Source of the DNA: Corynebacterium freiburgense
Lineage (GTDB): Bacteria; Actinomycetota; Actinomycetes; Mycobacteriales; Mycobacteriaceae
Reading direction: 5' to 3'
DNA: 64,000 nucleotides
Assembly: GCF_030408815.1 (NCBI RefSeq)
Contig: NZ_CP047355.1
Coordinates: forward strand, 1,426,001-1,490,000
The notes below the pieces were generated by a model. That model saw only the letters and a list, made by a program, of their open reading frames with translations. It was not told where the DNA came from and did no database searches. Each line of letters begins with the position of its first letter. Positions within the stretch are counted from its first letter, which is position 1. Position numbers and translations under genes: made by a program. This document shows positions 8,265 through 15,511 of the stretch, piece after piece.

Positions 8265-9743
8265 TTAATCTTTTTCGAGGGGTATTGGCCCACCGGTGTG
8301 TGGGTAATTGGGAATTGTCTCTTCTTTGCCCTCCCAAAAATCTGCGCCTTCAATCCCCAATGCCCCGGGCTCAAACGCAGGTTCTATATTTGCTTTCAAT
8401 TGGCGCCGGTAATCCACAATGACTTTCCGCACTACGGGGATCAACATTAAAATGCAAAACATATTGATCCAGCCCAGTGATGCGTACCCAATATCACCAA
8501 TCGTCCAGATCGTTTCGGCAGATTCGATTGCGCCGTACATCACCATACCTAGTAAGGCGAACTTTAACCCAAAGCTAATAGTAAAATTTGGCTCATGACC
8601 AAAGAGGTACACAAGGTTGGTGTGGGCGATATAGTAAAACGCCACAAGTGTAGTAAATGCGAATAACAACAATGCGATTGCCACAAATCCAGATCCAAAT
8701 CCTGGTATCAATGTATCCACTGCATTTTGGGTATATGCGGCGCCAGCTTCTACACCTGGGAGATTTTCCACAATTGGTGTTTTGTCTGAGGCATAGACAT
8801 TGTAGGAACCGGTAATCACAATCATGGTTCCGGTGGCAAAACACACAATGCAGGTATCAACGAAGATGGAAAACGACTGTACCAAGCCCTGCTGGGCCGG
8901 ATGATTCACCGCTGCGGCTGCTGCACCGTAGGTTCCTTCACCAACGCCAGCAACATTGGAAAACACGGCCCTGCGCACACCCCATGCCATTGCGGCACCG
9001 GCGATACCACCGAAAAGTTCGTGGGTTCCAAAAGCAGATTCAAATATTAATTGCAAGCTTGGAATAATAAGGTCGTAATTCAATATCACGATTGCAAGCG
9101 CGACAAATATGTAACCAATCGCCATTACTGGAACCATAAGGTCTACTGCCCGAACAATGCGTTTAGTGCCACCAAAAATCACGAGTGCCAATACTGCGAC
9201 AACACCAACTCCACTAACCCAATTGGGCACTGCAAAAGCGTTTTCCATGGCGTTTGCAATGTTATTGGATTGGACTCCGGGAAAGAGCACGCCGTATCCA
9301 AGCGCGGTCATAATAGCGAGTATTGCCGCGAGCCATTTGAGCTTTAACCCATATTCCACATAAAACGGCATACCGCCCCTGAGTTCACCATTGATTTTTC
9401 GTTTATATACCTGTGCTAAGGAAGACTCCGCAAATGATGCCGCAGATCCAAGTAGTGCACACATAACCATCCAAAACAAAGCGCCGGGGCCACCTGCTGC
9501 AATAGCAGTGGCTACACCGGCGATATTTCCGACGCCCACCCGAGACGCAATGGTAAGTAAAAGGGCCTGGACTGATGAAATGCCAGATGTATCGGTTTTG
9601 GGCTGGAAAATTAGCTTTATTGTATGTGGTAGCAAGCCAAATTGTGCTCCACCGATCACAATGGTGAGAACCAGGCCTACTCCTAATGCAAAGTAAGCCA
9701 TTGGATTCCACAGTCCGTCACTGATCAACACGAGTGTGTCCAC
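8265..9743 (-). CDS. AGCS-family sodium:amino acid symporter (putative hydroxyproline uptake)
   Basis: A 492-residue integral membrane protein of the alanine/glycine:cation symporter family with about ten hydrophobic segments. Family motifs seen: SVQALLLTIASRVGVGNIAGVATAI, GGPGALFWMVMCALLGSAASFAESSLAQVY and GAAMAWGVRRAVFSNVAGVGEG (each read in parts). AGCS proteins usually carry alanine, glycine or related amino acids with Na+. Its place at the head of the hydroxyproline locus and its shared operator suggest it imports hydroxyproline. Start GTG at 9743 with AGGAG upstream. It has its own promoter, and the downstream catabolic operon has another only 27 bp past its stop. Confidence 0.85.
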   Translation of the reverse strand: MDTLVLISDGLWNPMAYFALGVGLVLTIVIGGAQFGLLPHTIKLIFQPKTDTSGISSVQALLLTIASRVGVGNIAGVATAIAAGGPGALFWMVMCALLGSAASFAESSLAQVYKRKINGELRGGMPFYVEYGLKLKWLAAILAIMTALGYGVLFPGVQSNNIANAMENAFAVPNWVSGVGVVAVLALVIFGGTKRIVRAVDLMVPVMAIGYIFVALAIVILNYDLIIPSLQLIFESAFGTHELFGGIAGAAMAWGVRRAVFSNVAGVGEGTYGAAAAAVNHPAQQGLVQSFSIFVDTCIVCFATGTMIVITGSYNVYASDKTPIVENLPGVEAGAAYTQNAVDTLIPGFGSGFVAIALLLFAFTTLVAFYYIAHTNLVYLFGHEPNFTISFGLKFALLGMVMYGAIESAETIWTIGDIGYASLGWINMFCILMLIPVVRKVIVDYRRQLKANIEPAFEPGALGIEGADFWEGKEETIPNYPHTGGPIPLEKD

Positions 9744-9823
9744 AGGTACTCCTAAATTATTGGGGAGATGAGCCGTGGTCTAGCACCCAAACGGCCATAT
9801 ACTGTAAGACGGATCACAAGCAA

Positions 9824-9859
9824 GTGCAATTGTACACAGCACAGAAAATCCCCTGTCAA
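9824..9859 (-). promoter_or_regulatory. promoter of the symporter gene with operator-like palindrome
   Basis: On the minus strand TTGACA (9859-9854) is followed by TACAAT (9834-9829, spacing 19) or TGTACA (9836-9831, spacing 17). The -10 region lies inside GTACAATTGCAC (plus strand 9824-9835, GTGCAATTGTAC), one base different from the palindrome in the promoter at 8211-8238. This points to co-regulation of transporter and catabolic genes. Confidence 0.6.
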
Positions 9860-9985
9860 GTGATTTGACTCACTTTAAAGGAAGTTTTCAGCTTTGGTTT
9901 ACCCCCAATATCACGGCACTGTACGCATCAAAATAGGCGATTTGATGTTCCGATACTCCCCTAGCGAGAGGCATCTGTGTTCGAT

Positions 9986-10723
9986 TTATACCTCGTAGAC
10001 GGCTTCCCGGGCTTCTTGTGCGGTATGCACAGTGCGAACCTGAGGCCCTCCGGGAAGTTCTGGGCGTTCAACCATAATAACCGGGATACCAAGCTCTCGG
10101 GCAGCATCGAGTTTTGCTCGGGTAAGTTCCCCACCCGAGTTTTTTGTAACCAAACAATCTATTTGGTTATCACGCATTAGTTGTTTTTCATTTTCGAGTG
10201 TAAATGGCCCGCGAGATAGGATAAGCCGGTGTCGTCTAGGAAGCGTAACTTCCGGTGGATCAACGCATCGAATTACGTATAAATTGTGTGGGTCTTTTGC
10301 AAAAGCGGCGAGTTGTTGGCGCCCAATTGTTAGGAAAATATGGTGGAATCGACGTGCCGCTATTCGTGCTGCTTCTTCCATTGAACCAGCAGGTATCCAT
10401 TGGTCCCGCTCCCCTGCTTGCCAAGCCGGACGGTGTAATGCAATTAATGGCACACCGGTAGCGCGTGTCGCTTCGGCAGCAGAAATACTAATACGTTCTG
10501 CGAACGGATGTGTGGCATCAATAACCACTTCTACTTTTTCTTTAAGCAGCCATGTGACAAGTCCTGCTGGGCCGCCAAATCCGCCAATGCGTACCTCCCC
10601 GACTGGCAATGCTGGCTGTTTGACTCTTCCGGCAAGAGAACTCGTCACATGCCAATTATCTTGTTGTAAAAGCGAGGCTATTTCGCGGGCTTCGCGGGTC
10701 CCGCCGAGTATTAGTGCGCGCAC
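9986..10723 (-). CDS. cobK: precorrin-6A reductase
   Basis: A 245-residue CobK/CbiJ-family reductase of the aerobic cobalamin pathway; it reduces the precorrin-6A macrocycle with NADPH. Seen: the N-terminal RALILGGTREAREIASLL, the family motif VIDATHPFAERIS, and C-terminal LVTKNSGG. Start GTG at 10723 overlaps the end of cobM by 13 bp, indicating co-translation. It is the last gene of the long minus-strand run. A short inverted repeat (CATCAAA 9926-9932 / TTTGATG 9941-9947) follows it without a T-run. Confidence 0.93.
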   Translation of the reverse strand: MRALILGGTREAREIASLLQQDNWHVTSSLAGRVKQPALPVGEVRIGGFGGPAGLVTWLLKEKVEVVIDATHPFAERISISAAEATRATGVPLIALHRPAWQAGERDQWIPAGSMEEAARIAARRFHHIFLTIGRQQLAAFAKDPHNLYVIRCVDPPEVTLPRRHRLILSRGPFTLENEKQLMRDNQIDCLVTKNSGGELTRAKLDAARELGIPVIMVERPELPGGPQVRTVHTAQEAREAVYEV

Positions 10724-11484
10724 GGAATTGTCCTACCATAGGCATCTCGAGGGCGCTCATCGGAATACAGGAAGCTATCGGGAAAACCCTCAGCCCCCAA
10801 GGCTTTTCCTATAATAATGACGGCAGTTCTGGTAATACCTGCTGCACGTGTTTTATCGGCAATATCCATAAGCGTTCCGCGTAGGATAACTTCTTCAGGG
10901 CGGGAGGCAAATGCCACGACAGCCACCGGACAGTGCGCACCGTAGTGAGGCGTAAGCTCAGCAGTCACCGCATCAATATCGTGGGCGGCAAGGTGAATAC
11001 ACATGGTTGCTTTGGAAGCCCCAAGTGTTGCTAGGTTTTCAGTATCGGGCATTTGTGAAGCTCGACCATTTACCCTGGTTAATATCACTGTTTGCGCCAC
11101 GGTTGGCACGGTAAGCTCATGGCCCAGAACGGCTGCTGCGGCGGCATATGACGGCACTCCTGGAACAATTTCATAAGGAATTGAAAGTTCCACCAACCGG
11201 CGTGCTTGTTCTGCAAGTGCTGAATAAATTGCGGGATCTCCTGACTGGAGTCGCGCGATGTCTTTACCTTCGGCGTGGGCTTGCGCAATAATCTTGGTAA
11301 TCTCATCGAGAGGCATACGTGCGGTATTAATAATTTGCGCACCATCGGGGCAATGGGAAAGTACCTCTTCGGGCACAATGCTCCCAGCGTATAGGCATAC
11401 TTGGCATGTTCGAATGAGCCTATCGGCGCGAAGGGTAAGTAAGTCAGCTGCTCCTGGACCTGCGCCGATAAAATATACGGTCAC
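10711..11484 (-). CDS. cobM: precorrin-4 C11-methyltransferase
   Basis: A 257-residue SAM-dependent tetrapyrrole methylase. Seen: VYFIGAGPGAADLLTLRA at the N-terminus (SAM-binding loop), CLYAGSIVPEEVL, and RLQSGDPAIYSALAEQ, all typical of CobM/CbiF. It methylates C11 of precorrin-4. Start GTG at 11484, just 1 bp after cobL, and it overlaps cobK at the other end. Confidence 0.94.
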   Translation of the reverse strand: MTVYFIGAGPGAADLLTLRADRLIRTCQVCLYAGSIVPEEVLSHCPDGAQIINTARMPLDEITKIIAQAHAEGKDIARLQSGDPAIYSALAEQARRLVELSIPYEIVPGVPSYAAAAAVLGHELTVPTVAQTVILTRVNGRASQMPDTENLATLGASKATMCIHLAAHDIDAVTAELTPHYGAHCPVAVVAFASRPEEVILRGTLMDIADKTRAAGITRTAVIIIGKALGAEGFPDSFLYSDERPRDAYGRTIPCAH

Positions 11485-11485
11485 G

Positions 11486-12721
11486 CTAGTTCGTCTCCTT
11501 GAGTACGCGCCATTGCACTACAGGAAGGGCCGGTTTCATTGTGGTGAATGCCCCTACTGGGTGTTCGTGTGAAATTTCCATTCGGATCATTGTGCCGCCG
11601 TATTGCTTCCGCAATTGCCAGAGCTTTTGTTCGGATTCAATAGTTACTGCATTGGCAACGAGTCTACCGCCTAATGGTAATGCTGCCCATGCAGTTTCGA
11701 AAACAGATGCGGAAGTTATGCCGCCGCCAATAAAAATAACATCAGGGGTTGGGGCGTCGAGAAGCGCCTTGGGGGCCGAACCTAACACTTGGAGGGTAGG
11801 TACCCCTAAAGCCACAGCATTTCGTGCGATTCGGGTACGTCGTTCTTCATTAATTTCGAAACAGTATGCGGAAAGGCTGGGTACTGCGCGCATCGCTTCG
11901 ATTGCAATGGAACCTGTGCCACCACCAATATCCCAAAGGGTTTCACCATCTTTGGGGGCGAGTGCAGAAATTGTAAGTGCCCGAATATCTTGTTTGGTGA
12001 GTTGTCCGTCTGTTTCATATTCGGAATCTGGCAGGCCTGGGACGCAACTATGGGTGGGGCCATTTGGAATAATCGCCAATATATTCAATGAGCTTACGGG
12101 TTTTGGCGGCAGGATTGCGGTACCGGAAAGTTGTTGTTCATCGGCACTTCCGAGATCACTAAGCACAATCAGTTTGGCTGCTTCGTGTCCTAGTGAAACA
12201 AGAAGTGATGCTATTTCACCTACGCTGGTTTCATCACGGCACAGCACCATAAAGGGTTGTCCACTGTCTACGATAGGAATCATGCTGGCCACGGGTTTTG
12301 ACATCAGTGAAACCACAGGAGTGGCATCAACTGGCCAGCCAAGACGGGCGCACGCCAACGAAATTGATGAAGGGGCCGAATGAATATGGACCCGATGCAC
12401 ACCAAAAATCCGGATAAGGGTGGTACCAATGCCGTGGAACATTGGGTCACCAGACGCGAGGACCACAATATGTTTGCCAATAAATTCTTGGAATAATGGC
12501 TCGATCGAAGGAAGAAGCGGTGACGGCCAAGGGCGGCGTTCAGCTCGGCAACCTTCGGGTAATAAGTTCAATTGCCTCCAGGATCCAATAACAATATCGG
12601 CATGCAGAATTGCGAATTGGGCGGCTTCATTAAGGCTGGAGAACCCGTCAGCACCGATACCGACTACTTCAATTGGTGGGTCAGCATCGGTGGGGTGGCG
12701 CTTTGCAGCGAGTTGCGTCAT
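11486..12721 (-). CDS. cobL: precorrin-6Y C5,15-methyltransferase (decarboxylating), CbiE-CbiT fusion
   Basis: A 411-residue two-domain enzyme. The N-terminal half is a CbiE-type tetrapyrrole methylase (IEVVGIGADGFSSL; LASGDPMFHGIGTTL). The C-terminal half is CbiT-like with the SAM-binding motif LWDIGGGTGSIAIEAMR and a second motif VIFIGGGIT. It methylates C5 and C15 and removes the acetate side chain of precorrin-6B. It is directly followed by cobM and cobK and lies 22 bp after an SDR gene. The same SDR-cobL-cobM-cobK order is, as I recall, found in mycobacteria. Confidence 0.94.
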   Translation of the reverse strand: MTQLAAKRHPTDADPPIEVVGIGADGFSSLNEAAQFAILHADIVIGSWRQLNLLPEGCRAERRPWPSPLLPSIEPLFQEFIGKHIVVLASGDPMFHGIGTTLIRIFGVHRVHIHSAPSSISLACARLGWPVDATPVVSLMSKPVASMIPIVDSGQPFMVLCRDETSVGEIASLLVSLGHEAAKLIVLSDLGSADEQQLSGTAILPPKPVSSLNILAIIPNGPTHSCVPGLPDSEYETDGQLTKQDIRALTISALAPKDGETLWDIGGGTGSIAIEAMRAVPSLSAYCFEINEERRTRIARNAVALGVPTLQVLGSAPKALLDAPTPDVIFIGGGITSASVFETAWAALPLGGRLVANAVTIESEQKLWQLRKQYGGTMIRMEISHEHPVGAFTTMKPALPVVQWRVLKETN

Positions 12722-12743
12722 AGAAATTAATCGTACTGGGTTT

Positions 12744-13460
12744 TTAACGCGGCATTCGTCGCCACACGCGGCGAGGCACTAAGCGCATAATCCAAGCTAT
12801 AGCTCGAAGCTTTGCTGGAACCCAAATTGTCGCGGATCCTTCACGTTGCATTCGGTGCACAATAGCTTCCGCAACTTCATTTGGATATACCGAAAATGGT
12901 GCGGGTTTCATGCCTTTGGTCATTGAGCCAATTACAAATCCGGGGCGCACAGTAATCAATCTGACGTTTGTTCCATATAAAGCATCGGTCATACCTTGGC
13001 AAAAAGCATCTAAACCGGCTTTGGTGGATCCGTACACATAATTAGGGCGACGTGCCCGCCATCCCGCTATAGAAGAAAACGCAATGATGGTTGCAGGGGT
13101 GCGTTGTTGTTGCAGCTGGTGAGCCAAAATTGTCAGAATAGAAATCTGGGCAGTGTAATCCACACTCGCAATTTCTATTGCGTGCGCTGGATCTGTTTCT
13201 GCGCGTTGTTGGTCGCCAAGGATTCCAAAAGCAACAATTGCAGTTTCAATATCGCCGTACTGCATTGCTTGTTGTATTACATTGCGATGAGATTCATAAT
13301 CCAATGCTTCAAAAGGCAAAACATGCACATGTTTGGCATTGCGTATAGTGACTGCCTCAGGGCGGCGTGCCGCAACAATTACTGTTGCATTGGCAGCTAA
13401 GCGTTCTACGAGTTCAATACCAATATCGCTGGTGCCACCGAAAAGAAGAATGTTTCCCAT
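12744..13460 (-). CDS. short-chain dehydrogenase, DprE2-like
   Basis: A 238-residue SDR. Seen: N-terminal ILLFGGTSDIGIELVERL (NAD(P)-binding), catalytic serine in IAFSSIAGW, and Y-x3-K in YVYGSTKAGLDAF. The C-terminus is basic and hydrophobic (IAWIMRLVPRRVWRRMPR), as in DprE2, the 2-epimerase half that makes decaprenylphosphoryl arabinose. No dprE1 is adjacent, so arabinan synthesis cannot be claimed. Its ATG overlaps the stop of the upstream peptidase gene (TAATG). Function remains open. Confidence 0.75.
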   Translation of the reverse strand: MGNILLFGGTSDIGIELVERLAANATVIVAARRPEAVTIRNAKHVHVLPFEALDYESHRNVIQQAMQYGDIETAIVAFGILGDQQRAETDPAHAIEIASVDYTAQISILTILAHQLQQQRTPATIIAFSSIAGWRARRPNYVYGSTKAGLDAFCQGMTDALYGTNVRLITVRPGFVIGSMTKGMKPAPFSVYPNEVAEAIVHRMQREGSATIWVPAKLRAIAWIMRLVPRRVWRRMPR

Positions 13461-14599
13461 TATTGCAATCCATGAGGTTGGTTATTTACAGATTCACACC
13501 CAGAATCCGTAACAATAATAATGTCTTCAATCCGGGCGCCGACTCGCCCTTCCAAATAAATACCAGGTTCTACGGAAAATGCCATACCTGGTTCAAGAAC
13601 TAGTTCATTCCCAGCCATAATAAATGGCTCTTCATGCAATGATAATCCAATGCCGTGGCCGGTCCGATGAATAAAGTCTTCCCCAAAACCGGCAGCGGTA
13701 ATAATGTCCCTGGCCACAGCATCAATAGAGGCTGCGGTAACCCCCGGGCGGACTGCACGCACCGCTTCGGCTTGAGCTTGTTCCAATACCTGATACAGAT
13801 AAAGGAAATCTGGGTCGTTTACGGTTTGTTTAGGGCCACCCACAATATAGGTTCGAGTGCAATCAGAGTGATAGCCAGGACCGAAGGTTCCCCCGATATC
13901 CACTACAACCACGTCACCGAGTTCAAGTACTCGTTCGGAAAAAGAGTGGTGTGGATTTGCGCCATTTGGTCCGGATCCAACAATAATAAAATCCACTTTG
14001 CTGTGTTCTTGCAGGATAAGGCGTTCGAGTTCTTGTGCTACTTGGGCTTCGGTTCTTCCTACCAGCAGGAGCTCGGGAACCATTGAGTGCACGCGGTCGA
14101 TTGCAGCGCCAGCTTCCCGCAATGCTGAAATTTCGGCAGCATCTTTACGCATAAAAAGTTCTTTTAGTACTCCACCTGCAAGTACGGTGCTTCCGCCTAG
14201 TAATGCTTGAAGCGGTAGCACGTGGTCAGCGGTAAGCGAAGCGCCGATGCCGATAGTTGGGGCGTCGCTAAGCGAACCTAGTGCCGCAATGGCAAGTTCG
14301 TGTGGGCGTTCCCCATCAACCCACCCACGGACTTCGATATCCAGTTCGGGAATGGCGGACAGTGCCAGATCGCCGCGATCAACGGCAGGCAATACCAATG
14401 TTGGTTTACCAACGGTAGGAATAATCAGTGCAGTAAGCCGCTCATGGGTGCTAATCCACGAGCCGGTTAAATAAGCTAATTCCGCACCAGTACCAAAAAT
14501 TAAACCATCTAAACCAGCCATTTGGGCTGCGTTTGCTGCGCGAGTAAGCCGATCAGCGTACACATGTATTGGAAATAGAGACGACATGCGCCCCATCAT
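13460..14599 (-). CDS. M24-family Xaa-Pro dipeptidase/aminopeptidase P-like
   Basis: A 379-residue creatinase-N plus pita-bread peptidase. All metal ligands can be seen: two Asp in DVVVVDIGGTF and SDCTRTY, His in HRTGHGIGLSLHEEP, and Glu in FSVEPGIYL and GARIEDIII. It should cleave peptides with proline in the second position, which links loosely to the proline-related metabolism nearby. ATGs at 14599, 14596 and 14587 are all possible; none has a convincing ribosome-binding site. It lies 6 bp after gluQ and overlaps the SDR gene. Confidence 0.88.
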   Translation of the reverse strand: MMGRMSSLFPIHVYADRLTRAANAAQMAGLDGLIFGTGAELAYLTGSWISTHERLTALIIPTVGKPTLVLPAVDRGDLALSAIPELDIEVRGWVDGERPHELAIAALGSLSDAPTIGIGASLTADHVLPLQALLGGSTVLAGGVLKELFMRKDAAEISALREAGAAIDRVHSMVPELLLVGRTEAQVAQELERLILQEHSKVDFIIVGSGPNGANPHHSFSERVLELGDVVVVDIGGTFGPGYHSDCTRTYIVGGPKQTVNDPDFLYLYQVLEQAQAEAVRAVRPGVTAASIDAVARDIITAAGFGEDFIHRTGHGIGLSLHEEPFIMAGNELVLEPGMAFSVEPGIYLEGRVGARIEDIIIVTDSGCESVNNQPHGLQ

Positions 14600-14605
14600 A
14601 GGTGG

Positions 14606-15487
14606 TTATGCTGCATCCCAAATGAACGGCGAGCGCGGCACCGTAGCAAGATCAAAGCGTTCCAGCAGCTCAGCGGTGTTAGCAGCACCCGGAATGCCTA
14701 TCGACGCCCCGAGCCGCTCAAGCGTTTGCGCCCCCAACTGGCGAAAGGTTACCGCACCGTCGCGCTTAGCCAGGCGTTTACCCGCGGCATTAAGTACCAA
14801 TGGAACATGGATAAAAACTGGTGTGGGTAAACCAAGTAGGTGTGCCAAATATGCTTGGCGCGGTGCAGAAGCAAGTAGGTCATCGCCACGTACAACCTGG
14901 TCAATGCCTTGAAACGCATCATCAACTACAACGGCCAAATTATAGGCCCAATCCGCACGTTTGAGCACCATATCGTCGACTACACCAGTGTATTCGCCGG
15001 CGAATACATCATAGATAGACCACTGGCTCACATTTGCCCGCAGCCGAAGAGCAGGAACCCGGCCCTGGGCATATAGTTCGGCGCGCCGGGTATTACGCTG
15101 CGAATCCGAAAGATCCCGACACGTCCCTGGATACGCGCCTGGTGCCGCATGTGGTGCAGAAGCTGCCGCTAAAATATCTTTTCGCGAGCAGTAACACTCA
15201 TAGGTAGGCAATCTGTCAAGCGCCTGCTGGTAGGCAGCATATCGAGTGTGCTGGTAAAGCACTTCCCCATCCCAGTTCAACCCCAATACCTGCAGGTCTT
15301 CTAGCTGGCGCATTGCGGCGGTATCTGAAGACCTACCGGAATCAATATCCTCAACCCGTATATAAAACGCCCGGCCTGAAGAACGCGCACATAGCCACGC
15401 TAAAAGTGCTGTACGCAGATTTCCAAAATGTAAGTCACCAGAAGGAGAAGGTGCATACCTTCCCGCCCCAATGAGAGGGTTGATCAC
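14606..15487 (-). CDS. gluQ: glutamyl-Q tRNA(Asp) synthetase
   Basis: A 293-residue truncated glutamyl-tRNA synthetase without anticodon-binding domain. Seen: the class I motif variant HFGNL in [20 protein letters not shown], the KMSKS-like [12 protein letters not shown], and Cys residues CYCSRKD and GTCRD for zinc. It attaches glutamate to queuosine in tRNA-Asp rather than charging tRNA-Glu. Located 24 bp after helY. Confidence 0.9.
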   Translation of the reverse strand: MINPLIGAGRYAPSPSGDLHFGNLRTALLAWLCARSSGRAFYIRVEDIDSGRSSDTAAMRQLEDLQVLGLNWDGEVLYQHTRYAAYQQALDRLPTYECYCSRKDILAAASAPHAAPGAYPGTCRDLSDSQRNTRRAELYAQGRVPALRLRANVSQWSIYDVFAGEYTGVVDDMVLKRADWAYNLAVVVDDAFQGIDQVVRGDDLLASAPRQAYLAHLLGLPTPVFIHVPLVLNAAGKRLAKRDGAVTFRQLGAQTLERLGASIGIPGAANTAELLERFDLATVPRSPFIWDAA

Positions 15488-15511
15488 AATAATTGCCTTT
15501 ACTCATAGCGG

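Noticed and set aside
9926-9947. terminator after cobK (CATCAAA / TTTGATG)
   Set aside because: Only 7 bp, AT-rich stem and no T-run on the minus strand; it may be chance.
11499-12383. 294-codon open frame on the plus strand
   Set aside because: It lies wholly opposite cobL, which has clear CbiE and CbiT motifs; the plus-strand protein shows no family features.
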